Positions 30,834 through 40,188 are shown, counted from the stretch's first letter. The stretch is DNA of 42,934 nucleotides from Chloroflexota bacterium (GCA_016210495.1 JACQUC010000278.1:1-42934), one strand, 5' to 3'. Translations and numbers: made by a program. Notes: generated by a model from the letters alone, not told the origin.

Positions 30834-32717
30834 CTAACGCACTGCTGGCCTCCCGGACAAACCGGGGATCTCCGGGGTAGTCCCCGCCGGGATGCGGTAG
30901 ATATGTCCGTCGCCTGCCAGCGGGCCTGACGTCGGACTATCGGCGACGAAGACGTTGCCCGCCGGGTCCAGCGCCAGGTTTGTCACCGAGGCGAAGTCGA
31001 GCACCTCGTCCTGGTAGGCCGGATCGATGCACCTGGTTGCATACACGTCCTGCACGTCGGCCTCGACATTGTACCGAAGCACGGTGGACAGATTCCCGGA
31101 CCGATCGGCCACGAAGATCGTATTGATGCGGTCAGACGCTATGGCCATCGGGCCATTCACGTTAATGGCCGTGGGCTGCGCCCTGGCATCTGTGGCCTCT
31201 CTCACCGTGGCGATCTTAGCGACCGCGCCGCTCTCGGCAATGTACAGGTCGTCGCGGACGAAGGCCAGCCCGGAGATGCCTTTTCCGTCCGACGTGCGTC
31301 CCACCTCTTCGATCGCCTGTGTGTCGGTGGCCGGGTCCACAATACGCTTGATCTCGCCGCTGCCCGTGAAGCCTATGTAGATATTCCCGTCGCGACCGAC
31401 GGCAACCGCCGACGGTCGACTCGCCCCTAATCGGGCCTCGGGAGCCAGCAGCACCGGGTCGAGCAGCAAACCCGCTTCAGTGTTCGCCTGGAGACGCCAG
31501 ACCCCCTGACTATCCGCCGACTTGTCGGGCACGTAGACAAAGCCATCTCGGGGATCGTAGGCCATCTGGCCCGCCGAAGCTCCCAACGCCACGCAAGTAC
31601 GCTCGCTTAGCTGGAAGTAGCCTTCCCCATCGGCGTCAAGTCGGCACAGCTCTGTGCCCTGGACAGCGGCCCAAAGGTGGTTGCCCACCCAGACCGTCGA
31701 CTCTGGTGCGGCCAGATCGTCCGCGAAGAGCGCGGTATTGCCGGGCACTTTCCAGACGACGGCCTGGAGAGGCGCAGATACCCCGCTCGGGTCGTCCCCC
31801 ACGTAAAGCCCCCCACTGGCGTCCAGCGCCAGCGACTCGATATTCACGAACGCCGTCGCCGCGCCCGTCGCCAACGTCCCCGCGCTAGCAAGGACTGCTT
31901 GGGCGCCGCTGCTGACGACGTATTGTACGACTACCGAACCAGTCGGTGTGCTGTTGCCGATGTACAGCACGTCGTTACGGTCGGAGACGATGGTGTCAGG
32001 AGACGGCGCGACGATCCCGGTCAACTGCGGCTTCGCCCCCTTCGCCACAGTCGCCTGTGGGATCCTGGTTATCCCCCTGTCCTCGACGAGGTACAGGTCG
32101 GCGCCGACGAAGGCCATCCCAGCTACCTTTTTCCCGGTCGAAGCACGGCCGACAACCTGCACAACCCAACTTCCTTGCCCTGGAGTGGTGATTCGTTTGA
32201 TATCGCCGCTTTGTGAGAAGCCAACGTAGAGGTTGCCATCCGGCCCGAGCGCGACGGCCTTGGGGCGCATTTGGCCCAGGCGAGCCCTCGGCGCCAGCAG
32301 CACCGCGCCACCAACCGTCTCTGTGATCGGGTCAAACTGCAGACGCCACACACCCTGGCTGTTCCCCGAATGGTCGGGTAAATAGACGAGGTTGTTCAAC
32401 GAGTCGAATGCCGGCTGGCCCGGCGAGACGGCGGCCAGATTGCACGTCGCTCGGTTCACGGCGAACGTGCCCGCCGCTGTAACATCCAGTCGGCAGAAGC
32501 CTCTGTCGTGTTCGGCGACCCACAGGTGGTTGCCCATCCATACGGCACCCCTGGCGCCCGTGAGCTGAGTCGCGTACAGCGTGCCCACCGCCGCCTCCGC
32601 GGGCAGTGCGGACGGTACGATAAGCGAGAATACGATGGCCAACATCACGACAATTGTTCGCCACTTGCCGAAAGGCGCTGACCGTGAACCACTTGTGCTT
32701 ACACGTCCTCGAGTCAT
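30834..32717 (-). CDS. Secreted beta-propeller protein with internally duplicated halves
   Basis: 627 residues, ATG 32717 preceded by AAGGAGG with eight-base spacing. Residues 1-40 are a signal peptide (IVVMLAIVFSLIVPSALPAEA). The mature part has two homologous halves of about 280 residues. Each contains the series GNHLW, a CRLD strand, QGVWRLQ, VLLAP-ARLG, a P-AVA-G-DGN-Y-GF strand ending in IKRI, and a GLAF/GMAF-DLY strand. The repeats resemble NHL/SMP-30-like beta-propellers. No enzymatic residues are evident. It is probably a surface or secreted ligand-binding protein. It is separated from the aminotransferase by about 120 bases. Confidence 0.78.
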   Translation of the reverse strand: MTRGRVSTSGSRSAPFGKWRTIVVMLAIVFSLIVPSALPAEAAVGTLYATQLTGARGAVWMGNHLWVAEHDRGFCRLDVTAAGTFAVNRATCNLAAVSPGQPAFDSLNNLVYLPDHSGNSQGVWRLQFDPITETVGGAVLLAPRARLGQMRPKAVALGPDGNLYVGFSQSGDIKRITTPGQGSWVVQVVGRASTGKKVAGMAFVGADLYLVEDRGITRIPQATVAKGAKPQLTGIVAPSPDTIVSDRNDVLYIGNSTPTGSVVVQYVVSSGAQAVLASAGTLATGAATAFVNIESLALDASGGLYVGDDPSGVSAPLQAVVWKVPGNTALFADDLAAPESTVWVGNHLWAAVQGTELCRLDADGEGYFQLSERTCVALGASAGQMAYDPRDGFVYVPDKSADSQGVWRLQANTEAGLLLDPVLLAPEARLGASRPSAVAVGRDGNIYIGFTGSGEIKRIVDPATDTQAIEEVGRTSDGKGISGLAFVRDDLYIAESGAVAKIATVREATDARAQPTAINVNGPMAIASDRINTIFVADRSGNLSTVLRYNVEADVQDVYATRCIDPAYQDEVLDFASVTNLALDPAGNVFVADSPTSGPLAGDGHIYRIPAGTTPEIPGLSGRPAVR

Positions 32718-33294
32718 TTGGTCGACCTCCTTCAGATCGAATGATGAGCTCCAACTCGACCACGCCACATTCGCCGAATCGGGCGTGCCCGCCAGCAAGT
32801 GCTGGCGGTGCTGCCGCACGCAGCAGGCCAGAGCAACCGTCGCCGAACGTAACCCTGTCAAACCGAAGCTGCCAAAGTACTGTCCACCCTCCGAAAACTA
32901 ATTGGACACCAAACGACACCTAGTCTGCTTCAGCATAACGAGCACCCCGAGCAGAGAATAGTATGTAGCAATTTCGTCTCTTGGGGAATGCTGGCAGGTG
33001 TTAGCCGTCTACCATCGTTGGTCTCCCACTCCTGCGTCAATCCGCCCCTAGCATAAGACCTACGGAGTGTGGCTCGGAAGAGGTCGGAATCGAATGTAAA
33101 AGGGGATGACAGGTAAATCCTAGGACGTAAGTATCAATCCCTACATTTTCAGGATACCGCAGGAATGCCGGTTTGTCAACGAAGCCGAGGTATGCCATGT
33201 TGCCTATGAGATAGGCCATTTGGCCTATGTTATGAGACCGACTCGGTTTCCAAAACCGAGTCGGTCTGGCGGTTTAGCCGAGGCGCTAAAACTA
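32718..33294. other. Gene-free stretch with two hairpins upstream of the acyl-CoA synthetase
   Basis: CCGCCAGC-AAGT-GCTGGCGG is at 32789-32808, in the propeller gene's leader. A 15-base perfect inverted repeat with a 3-base loop, AGACCGACTCGGTTT and its complement, spans 33235-33267. Neither has a T-tract. No reading frame in between is protein-like. Confidence 0.6.
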
Positions 33295-33323
33295 TTGACG
33301 CGGGTCTCCACGGATGCTACCAT
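33295..33323 (+). promoter_or_regulatory. Promoter of the acyl-CoA synthetase gene
   Basis: TTGACG (33295-33300), 17 bases, then TACCAT (33318-33323) with TGC directly before it (extended -10). It lies about 50 bases ahead of the start codon. Confidence 0.6.
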
Positions 33324-33371
33324 CTGCGCGTGTGGAGACTTTGTTGTCAAGGTGCATCAGAGGAGGGTTGG

Positions 33372-35327
33372 ATGGGCGAAAGCGCAGTAGGTGGACGAGA
33401 TATTGTGTGGCGGCCGAGCCGGGAGTTTAGTGACGGCAGTCGTCTCCATCGTTTCATGGCAGACCACGGCATCGAGACGTTTCAGAAGTTGCTCGACCGC
33501 GCCGCAAGAGACCCAGAATGGTTTTGGGACGCGGTCGTCAAGGACCTCGATCTCGAATGGTACGAGCCCTACGAGCGAGTGGTCGATCTGTCACATGGGA
33601 TTCCCTGGGCGCGCTGGTTCGTCGGCGGCAAGTTCAACTACGTACACAACGCCGTCGACAAGCACGCCGCGTCCTCTCGCCGCAACAAGCTGGCGCTCAT
33701 CTGGGAGGGCGAAGACGGAGAGGTGCGCAAGCTCACCTACTGGGAGCTCTGGGCCGAAACGAACCGTCTGGCGAACGGCCTCAAGGCCCTTGGCGTGGGC
33801 AAGGGCCACCGCGTCGGCATCTTTATGCCGATGACCCCAGAGGTAGCCATCGCCTCGCTCGCCTGTTCTAAGATCGGCGCCATCTACACCCCCATCTTCT
33901 CGGGCTACAGCGCGCCGGCGGTGGCCTCGCGCTTGCAGGACTGCGAGGCCAGTCTACTGATCACGGCGGACGGGTTTTATCGGCGCGGCAACGTCGTGCC
34001 GATGAAAGAGACGGCCGATGCGGCAGCCGCGCAGGTGCCGACGCTGGAGCATATGCTAGTTTACCGGCGGCTGGGCCGCGAGGTACCCTGGCAGGAGGGT
34101 CGGGACATCGCCTGGGAGGACCTGGTGCCACAGCAGCCTCGTGAGTACGTAACCGAAGAGACCGACGCCGAAGATCCTTTTATGATTATCTACACCTCCG
34201 GAACGACAGGTCGGCCCAAGGGCGCGCTGCACGTCCACTGCGGCTTCCCCATCAAGGGCGCCCAGGACATGGCGCACTGCTTCGACATCCAGGAAGAAGA
34301 TATCCTGTTCTGGCTAACCGACATGGGCTGGATGATGGGCCCGTGGCTGATCATTGGCGCGCTGACCCTTGGCAGCACGGCCTTTCTTTACGAAGGCACG
34401 CCCGACCACCCCGGTCCGGATCGGCTGTGGGACATGGTCGAGCGGCACGGCATCACCGCGCTGGGCATCTCGCCGACCGCCATTCGCGCGCTGATGGCGC
34501 GTGGCGAGGACTGGGTGCGGCGGCACGACCTCAGCACGTTGCGCATACTGGGCTCGACAGGAGAGCCGTGGAATCCCGACCCGTACATGTGGTTCATGGA
34601 GGTTGTCGGCGGCGGGAGATGCCCCATTATCAACTATTCCGGGGGCACGGAGATATCCGGCGGCATCGTCTGCTGCAATCCCCTGACCCCGCTCAAACCC
34701 TGCTCGTTTTCGGGGCCTGTTCCGGGCATCGACGCCGATGTCGTCGACGAGCAGGGCGCGCCCGTGCGCGGCGTCGTGGGCGAGTTGGTGATTCGCCAGC
34801 CGTGGCCCGGCATGACGCGGGGGTTCTGGAAGGACCCGGACCGCTACGTCGAGACCTACTGGTCGCGCTGGCCCGATGTATGGGTACACGGCGACTGGGC
34901 ACTCATCGACGAGGACGGCTTCTGGTTCATCCAGGGACGGTCGGACGACACCATCAAGATTGCCGGCAAGCGGCTGGGCCCGGCCGAGGTGGAATCGGCG
35001 GCTGTGGCGCACCCTGCCGTCCAGGAGGCCGCGGCCATCGGCGTGCCCCACGAACTGAAGGGCGAAGCCGTAGTCTGCTTCGTCGTGCTCCGGCCGGGCC
35101 AGGAGCCCACCGATGCCCTGCGCGAGGAGATAAAGGACACCGTGGCACGACAGATTGGCAAGCCCCTGCGCCCGGATACGGTCAAGTTTGTGCGCGACCT
35201 GCCCAAGACACGCAACGCCAAGATCATGCGCCGCGTGATCAAAGCCAGCTACTTGGGCAAAGATACCGGCGATCTATCGTCCCTCGAAAACCCCGCGGCC
35301 GTCGAGGAGATCGCCAAAGCCAGGTAG
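33372..35327 (+). CDS. acs: AMP-forming acyl-CoA synthetase (acetyl-CoA synthetase-like)
   Basis: 651 residues, ATG 33372 with AGGAGGG five bases upstream. The enzyme activates a short carboxylic acid with ATP to the acyl-AMP and then the CoA thioester. Motifs: nucleotide loop YTSGTTGRPKG near residue 275, the substrate-pocket region DMGWMMGPW near 317, YSGGTEISGG near 423, the hinge with GDWAL and DGFWFIQGRSDDTIKIAGKR near 510-540, and the catalytic lysine region KTRNAKIMRR near 620 (KTRSGKIMRR in acetyl-CoA synthetase). The N-terminal linker domain matches the longer Acs class. The substrate may be acetate, propionate or a related acid. Confidence 0.93.
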   Translation: MGESAVGGRDIVWRPSREFSDGSRLHRFMADHGIETFQKLLDRAARDPEWFWDAVVKDLDLEWYEPYERVVDLSHGIPWARWFVGGKFNYVHNAVDKHAASSRRNKLALIWEGEDGEVRKLTYWELWAETNRLANGLKALGVGKGHRVGIFMPMTPEVAIASLACSKIGAIYTPIFSGYSAPAVASRLQDCEASLLITADGFYRRGNVVPMKETADAAAAQVPTLEHMLVYRRLGREVPWQEGRDIAWEDLVPQQPREYVTEETDAEDPFMIIYTSGTTGRPKGALHVHCGFPIKGAQDMAHCFDIQEEDILFWLTDMGWMMGPWLIIGALTLGSTAFLYEGTPDHPGPDRLWDMVERHGITALGISPTAIRALMARGEDWVRRHDLSTLRILGSTGEPWNPDPYMWFMEVVGGGRCPIINYSGGTEISGGIVCCNPLTPLKPCSFSGPVPGIDADVVDEQGAPVRGVVGELVIRQPWPGMTRGFWKDPDRYVETYWSRWPDVWVHGDWALIDEDGFWFIQGRSDDTIKIAGKRLGPAEVESAAVAHPAVQEAAAIGVPHELKGEAVVCFVVLRPGQEPTDALREEIKDTVARQIGKPLRPDTVKFVRDLPKTRNAKIMRRVIKASYLGKDTGDLSSLENPAAVEEIAKAR

Positions 35328-35346
35328 GGCGCGATTAATCGCGCCC
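35327..35346. repeat. GGGCGCGAT palindromic repeat, copy 2
   Basis: GGGCGCGATTAATCGCGCCC is a perfect 20-base palindrome that starts on the last base of the acyl-CoA synthetase stop. It is followed by CTAC and matches the unit at 18787. Confidence 0.65.
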
Positions 35347-35391
35347 CTACTCGCCGTACACCTGTTTTATGAAGCCCGTGTCTTCGAGCTC
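35347..35391 (-). pseudogene. Remnant of a substrate-binding protein C-terminus (copy 1)
   Basis: Fifteen codons read ELEDTGFIKQVYGE and stop. The same C-terminus occurs in a longer remnant 70 bases to the right (35461). It is too short to be a gene. Confidence 0.55.
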
Positions 35392-35460
35392 TTAGCAGCT
35401 TTTGTATAGCAAGACGACGAAGCCAGCGCCTGGCAACTCTATGGTGTCCGACTCGGCCAG

Positions 35461-35640
35461 CTATTCCCCGTACACCTGTTTGATGAAACCGCTGTCTTCC
35501 AGCCCCTTCATGATCCGCTGGTCGAGAAAGCTCTCTGCTTTCGCCTCTTTCGCCTTGGGATTCTCCCGCGCGGTCTCCTGCAGCATAGCCTGCACTGCTT
35601 TGACGCTAGCCTGCCCTGACCATGCGGCCACGTTTGAAAC
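35461..35640 (-). pseudogene. Remnant of an NMT1/SsuA-type ABC substrate-binding protein C-terminus (copy 2)
   Basis: About 60 codons read AWSGQASVKAVQAM, then LQETARENPKAKEAKAESFL and DQRIMKGLEDSGFIKQVYGE, then TAG. That is the helical C-terminus of NMT1/THI5-like binding proteins. Stop codons lie just upstream in frame (near 35650), and no N-terminal part exists because the bicupin gene occupies the next bases. It is a truncated relic. Confidence 0.65.
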
Positions 35641-35669
35641 TTTATGTCAACTATGCTGGGTTACGTCCG

Positions 35670-36728
35670 CTAGCGCCTGTATGTCCAGGGCGGCAGTCTC
35701 ATCTCGACGCCAGACTTGGCCAACTCCTCTTCGAACATGGAGCGTATCTCGCGGTCCTCGTCTTCGTACTCGATCTGCTGGCCGCCGCTGTCGCGGAACT
35801 TGCGCGCCCACTCGCCGTGCATTTGGAACTCGGGGCTGCCCCAACGCAAGGCCAGATACCGGGCCGGCGTGGGGCCGGTGTTGAAGTGTTGGTGGTACCA
35901 CATATCGGGGGGACTTAGCATGCTCCCGTCCTCCCAGTCAATCCGCGTCTTGGGGCCGCCCTGCTCCAGCCAAAGGAGGGAATACCCTTTGCCCGCGAGG
36001 ATGACCACGTGCGCTCCGGCCTGATGGCGATGCCCTTTCTTATAGGTGCCAAGCGGAAACTCAGATATATGGGCACACATAGCGTTGCCTGCGATCGAAA
36101 AGGTGATGTTGGTGCCGCCCGCTCCGCGCTGCTTCCACTCGAGCAGCTTGAACGTCTTCGCGTCGGGCACGAAGTTGGTCCTCCAATATCGGCCTCCCAG
36201 AGACCGCCCCTGGCCGCTGAAGTAATCATCCTGGGTGTTGTAGCGGTCTGCGAAGATGAAGTCGTTGCTGAAAATGAAGTCGTCGTTGTGGAACAGGTTG
36301 ATGATCATAGGGGCACTCGTCACCCCTAGCAGGCGCGCGGGTTTGGTGCCATCCGCGTTGAAGTGCTGGTGCCACGAGTTCAAAGGCGGCGAGAACACGC
36401 TTCCCTCGTTCCACTCCACCGTCTGCTTTCCTTTTCCAGGCTGCCAGATCGTGGTCGCTCCTCGCCCGCACACGACGTAGATCAATTCCTCGAACATATG
36501 GCGCTCGGGGGCGAGATTCCCTCCGGGGCCGATCTCCATCACCCGGGCGTCGTCCTCCTCCTGGTCGGAAAGGTTGATGAAGCAGCCGCCGTCCCCAATT
36601 CTGGCCCAGGGTTTGAGTTCGACGGTGCGCAGGTTGGGGATGTGATAGCCCTTATAGACAGGGATTCCCTCTTCCTTCTGCCATTTCTCGTAGGTGGTGA
36701 GTTCCATGTCTCCGGTGGTCATGGGCAT
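35670..36728 (-). CDS. Bicupin protein
   Basis: 352 residues, starting at 36728 with AAGGAGAG six bases upstream. It has two cupin domains. The first (about 60-140) has PGGNLAPERHMFEELIYVV and later NSWHQHFN. The second (about 225-310) has LGTYKKGHRHQAGAHVVILAGKG and MWYHQHFN. The H-x-H/E/H pattern in both suggests metal sites. Gentisate dioxygenase-like and other bicupins act on aromatic or organic acids, but exact activity is unknown. It is flanked by the remnant of a binding protein and the TctCAB transporter, both on the same strand, hinting at organic-acid metabolism. Confidence 0.82.
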   Translation of the reverse strand: MPMTTGDMELTTYEKWQKEEGIPVYKGYHIPNLRTVELKPWARIGDGGCFINLSDQEEDDARVMEIGPGGNLAPERHMFEELIYVVCGRGATTIWQPGKGKQTVEWNEGSVFSPPLNSWHQHFNADGTKPARLLGVTSAPMIINLFHNDDFIFSNDFIFADRYNTQDDYFSGQGRSLGGRYWRTNFVPDAKTFKLLEWKQRGAGGTNITFSIAGNAMCAHISEFPLGTYKKGHRHQAGAHVVILAGKGYSLLWLEQGGPKTRIDWEDGSMLSPPDMWYHQHFNTGPTPARYLALRWGSPEFQMHGEWARKFRDSGGQQIEYEDEDREIRSMFEEELAKSGVEMRLPPWTYRR

Positions 36729-36816
36729 TGTAGGCTCTCCTTAGGCAAGAACTGTACTCGGATGAATAGCGGGCCGACCTACCGACCTTCACCCAAGGTA
36801 CTTGATCGTGCTAGGT

Positions 36817-36845
36817 ACGATAGCACAGGTGCGCTAAGCTGTCAA
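36817..36845 (-). promoter_or_regulatory. Promoter of the bicupin gene with an inverted repeat over the -10 box
   Basis: On the minus strand: TTGACA (36840-36845), 17 bases, TGC plus TATCGT (36817-36822). GTGCTA-GGTACGA-TAGCAC (36808-36826) covers the -10 box and may be an operator. The bicupin therefore has its own start and need not be transcribed with tctB. Confidence 0.6.
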
Positions 36846-36878
36846 CACGGGCACGCTTACGCGCACGTCTATTCCCAG

Positions 36879-37496
36879 CTAGCGTCCAATGATGGCGCTA
36901 CGGATGGGCTCCAACAGGTACGAATCGAACGACTGAAGCCCAATGGATTCGGCGATCAATCCGCCGGGAAACGGGATGGCCAGCGCGAAGTCAAACACGA
37001 GCAGGAAGAAAATGTAGGTCAGTATTCCAAGCACCACGCTGATCTTCCAGCGCTCTCCGGCGCCGTGCCTCAGAAAGCCGTAGGTCAGAAGAGCAGATCC
37101 GACCTTGAAGCCCAAAAGCCAGATGCCGAGGACGAACACGACGACCCAAATGGAGATAGACAGTGTACGTTGCCGAGCCAGCCTCTGGTGGCCGCCGGTT
37201 TCCGGGTAGCGGCCTGGGACGTCGCCCGGCTGCCCGGGCAGAATTGGCCCGCCGAGGGCGTTCTCGATCGTGTCCATAAGGCCGCGGCTTGCTGGATTGG
37301 CGGAAGCAGCCGATGATGCTCTAACACCGCGAAGGGAAAGGACAAGCTGCAGGAGCGCCAGGCCCAGCACGGGAATCCCGATCGTCCACGGAAACAACCG
37401 GGCGCGAATAGCCCAGTCCCGAGCGACCCAAACGGCGAGGGCCACCAACACCACTACGACAACGCTGAAAGCTAGATCAGCCGCGACCCGCGACAA
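36879..37496 (-). CDS. tctB: TctB-like small membrane subunit of a tripartite tricarboxylate transporter
   Basis: About 205 residues with four membrane segments. TTG 37496 is taken as start because AAGGAGG lies six bases upstream; it falls inside the end of tctA, giving a 20-base overlap. Segments: LAFSVVVVVLVALAVWVA, IGIPVLGLALLQLVL, WVVVFVLGIWLLGFKVGSAL, and VVLGILTYIFFLLVFDFALA. A hydrophilic loop of about 60 residues separates segments 2 and 3. TctB proteins are poorly conserved, so identity rests mainly on position after tctA. The system imports citrate-like or other carboxylates. Confidence 0.82.
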   Translation of the reverse strand: MSRVAADLAFSVVVVVLVALAVWVARDWAIRARLFPWTIGIPVLGLALLQLVLSLRGVRASSAASANPASRGLMDTIENALGGPILPGQPGDVPGRYPETGGHQRLARQRTLSISIWVVVFVLGIWLLGFKVGSALLTYGFLRHGAGERWKISVVLGILTYIFFLLVFDFALAIPFPGGLIAESIGLQSFDSYLLEPIRSAIIGR

Positions 37497-38985
37497 TCCC
37501 ACCCTCCTTCGAGCCAGAACGCTGCAAAACAACCCGGCGTATCGTCGGCGCAAGGATGATTGCCAGCCCCACGAGGAAGATGGCGACGACCATAGGCCTG
37601 AGCAAGAACGAGAACTCGTAGCGCGTGTACGAGATGAACAGATTCTTTTCGATGAGGGTGCCCAGGACGAGGCCCAGGATCAACGGGGGACGCGGCCAGT
37701 CTAGGTATACCATCAGCAGGCCGATGAACCCGAAGAGCAGCGTTACCACTACGGCGGCGAGCGAGTTCGAGTCTGCATAGCTGCCAAGAAAGACCATCAG
37801 AAGAATCGCCGGAATGACAAGGGCGCCGCGCACGTAGGTGATCTTGACCAGATGCTTCAAAACGAGGAAGCACACGCCCACGGTGATAACGTTGGACAGA
37901 ACGATGAGCCACACGAACGAGAAAGTAAGGCTCAGGTGAGTCGTCAGCATACTCGGCCCAGGCACCAGACCCTGGATCAAGAAGGCCCCCAGTAGGATGG
38001 CCATTGAAACACTGCCGGGTACGCCGAAAGCGATGGTGGGAATGATGGCTCCGCCCTCTTTCGAGTTGTTTGCCGCGCCCGGACCGAGCACACCGCGCAC
38101 GTCGCCGTGGCCAAAGCGGCTCTTGTCAGAGGCGCTCTGGACGGCGTGGGCGTAAGCTAGCCATTGCGCGACTGCTCCGCCGAGGCCAGGAACGATGCCG
38201 ATGAAGGTACCGATCATACTGCAACGCAGGGTGACACCCCAATGGATGAAGGTGTCTTTGCAGCCCTGCCAGACGCCGCTCAACTGTCCGGGCGCCTTTT
38301 CGGCGATGCTGGTTCTCTTAACCCACATTTCGACGATTTCAGGGATTGCGAAAAGGCCAGCGGTTACAGGAACGAGGCCGAGACCCTCCCAGAGGCTCAG
38401 TTGTCCGAAGGTGTAGCGTTGGACCCCCGATTGAGGATCGAGGCCTACCATAGCCAGCATCAATCCCAACCCTCCGCTGACGGCCCCTTTGAGCTTGTTC
38501 TCCCCGCTGAGTGCCGCTACAAAAGTGAGGCCGAGAAGAGCGAGGGCGAAGAACTCTGGCGAGCCGAAAGCTAGCACCAACGGTCGGACGATGGGTATCG
38601 CCGCGGCAAGCACGAACGCGCCGAACACGGCGCCGACCAATGAGCTCATTAGCGCCGCTCCAAGGGCACGTCCGGCCTCGCCGTTCTTGGTCATAGGATG
38701 CCCGTCGACGATGGTGGCCGCCGAAGTGCCTTCGCCGGGAACGCCGAAGAGAACCGAGGTGATGTCTCCCGTCGTCGCCGTGACCGAAATCATGCCCAGC
38801 AGGAAGGCGAAGGCCTCCACCGGCTTCATGTCGAAGACAAAAGGGAGCATCAGGGCCAGGGCAACCGGGCCTCCCAGGCCCGGGAGGATGCCCACTGCGA
38901 ATCCCACGGCAATACCAATCAGCATCAAGGGAAACGCGGGGATCGTGAACACCTGTAGCAGGCCCGAGATGAAGGCCTCTACCAT
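37477..38985 (-). CDS. tctA: TctA-like large membrane subunit of a tripartite tricarboxylate transporter
   Basis: 502 residues, the usual length, with about twelve membrane segments. Family signatures: GFAVGILPGLGGPVALALML near residue 25, TGDITSVLFGVPGEGTSAAT near 73, DGHPMTKNGEAGRALGAAL near 93, and the second copy of the loop in GTFIGIVPGLGGAVAQWLAY near 255 with a further GPGAANNSKEGGAIIPTIAFGVPGS near 305. It forms the main channel for solute and ion symport. It starts 9 bases after the tctC stop and overlaps tctB, so the three form one operon in the order C-A-B. Confidence 0.95.
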   Translation of the reverse strand: MVEAFISGLLQVFTIPAFPLMLIGIAVGFAVGILPGLGGPVALALMLPFVFDMKPVEAFAFLLGMISVTATTGDITSVLFGVPGEGTSAATIVDGHPMTKNGEAGRALGAALMSSLVGAVFGAFVLAAAIPIVRPLVLAFGSPEFFALALLGLTFVAALSGENKLKGAVSGGLGLMLAMVGLDPQSGVQRYTFGQLSLWEGLGLVPVTAGLFAIPEIVEMWVKRTSIAEKAPGQLSGVWQGCKDTFIHWGVTLRCSMIGTFIGIVPGLGGAVAQWLAYAHAVQSASDKSRFGHGDVRGVLGPGAANNSKEGGAIIPTIAFGVPGSVSMAILLGAFLIQGLVPGPSMLTTHLSLTFSFVWLIVLSNVITVGVCFLVLKHLVKITYVRGALVIPAILLMVFLGSYADSNSLAAVVVTLLFGFIGLLMVYLDWPRPPLILGLVLGTLIEKNLFISYTRYEFSFLLRPMVVAIFLVGLAIILAPTIRRVVLQRSGSKEGGIVAGRG

Positions 38986-38994
38986 AGCGCGCCT

Positions 38995-40188
38995 CTATTG
39001 CGGCATTTGCTGCAATTTTGTCTTGATCGCCGCGGGCATCGCAAGATACTCGACAATGAGCTTGCCAATCTGATCACCGCCGAGCGCCGAGATGTCCAGC
39101 TTCGCTTTTTCCGCTTCGGCCAGAAACTCCTTGTCCGCCATCGTCTTGGCGAAGGCCGCGCTCAACGCCATCGCTCGGTCTTTGGGAACGTCAGGGCCGA
39201 CGGCGTAGAGACGTCCGAACTGGTTGGGGCTGATGGTTCCGAAGCGAAGGAGCTGGCGCTGCTCATCGTTCTTAGCGAAGGTCAAGATGCCGGGCAGGTT
39301 TGGGAGGTCTTTTATAGGCTCCTCGGTGAATCGCGCGAGAATCAGCCACTTACCACTATCGAGCTCGGCACGGTTGGCGGATCTCAGCGAGGTCCAGTTG
39401 TTGACGTAGCCGTCGACTTCGCCCTGCTCCATCGCGAGGCGAATCTGAGTGGTACCGTCGTAGCCAGTCACCATCTTGATCTTGGCGCCAAGCACTTCGC
39501 GCACTGCCACGGGCAGGGCAACCTGGGGCGAGCCGGGGGCTGTGCCACCGATGACCAACTGCTTACCGTTTGGGCCGATGGTGTCGTCAAGCTTGGCGAT
39601 GCCCGAGGCCTTGGTTACGACCAGGAGCGGCTGGTCGACACTGGGAACGCCGAGGTACTGGAACTTGGGCGCGTCAAACTCCACCCCCTGTGCGCCGACA
39701 AGCTGCTGGTTGACGAGCCCGCCGCTGAAGTTGATGATGACGGTGCCATCCTTGGGGGCGGCCTTGTAGACGAAGTTGGTGGCCACCAAGGTGCCACCCC
39801 CGGGCATGTTCTCGACGATCATATTCGGGTTGCCGGGAATGAACTTGCCGATGAAGCGCGCGATCAGGCGCGAATAGGTGTCGTAGCCGCCGCCGGCAGA
39901 GGTGCCGACGATGATCTTCACCGTCTTGCCGCGGTAGAAATCGGCCACCGCCTTCTCGTCAATGGCTGGCAGGGCGGGCTTCGCCGCTGCGGCCGGCGTG
40001 GCCGCCAGCTTGGGCACAGGAGTGGCGACCGCCAGCACCGTTGGCGCTGGCGCCGGTGCCACGGCCGGTCCGGTGGTTGCTACCGGCTTAGCCGGCGTTG
40101 GCGTTGGGGCAGCGGAAGCACAGGCGGCAAGGACGACCAAGGCGATGGTGATGGTGCACAGGAGGCCAGAGATCGAAGTCTTCGGCAT
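38995..40188 (-). CDS. tctC: TctC-like substrate-binding lipoprotein
   Basis: 397 residues, ATG 40188 with AAGGAG seven bases upstream. A lipoprotein signal ends in the lipobox LAAC (near residue 23), followed by about 60 residues of Pro/Ala/Thr/Val linker. The binding domain begins DFYRGKTVKIIVGTSAGGGYD and continues PGNPNMIVENMPGGGTLVAT, the standard TctC/Bug ligand-loop region. Bug proteins bind carboxylates such as citrate, glutamate or aromatic acids. The lipid anchor plus long linker fits a Gram-positive-like or Chloroflexota envelope rather than a free periplasm. It has a strong own promoter at 40262-40290. Confidence 0.93.
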   Translation of the reverse strand: MPKTSISGLLCTITIALVVLAACASAAPTPTPAKPVATTGPAVAPAPAPTVLAVATPVPKLAATPAAAAKPALPAIDEKAVADFYRGKTVKIIVGTSAGGGYDTYSRLIARFIGKFIPGNPNMIVENMPGGGTLVATNFVYKAAPKDGTVIINFSGGLVNQQLVGAQGVEFDAPKFQYLGVPSVDQPLLVVTKASGIAKLDDTIGPNGKQLVIGGTAPGSPQVALPVAVREVLGAKIKMVTGYDGTTQIRLAMEQGEVDGYVNNWTSLRSANRAELDSGKWLILARFTEEPIKDLPNLPGILTFAKNDEQRQLLRFGTISPNQFGRLYAVGPDVPKDRAMALSAAFAKTMADKEFLAEAEKAKLDISALGGDQIGKLIVEYLAMPAAIKTKLQQMPQ

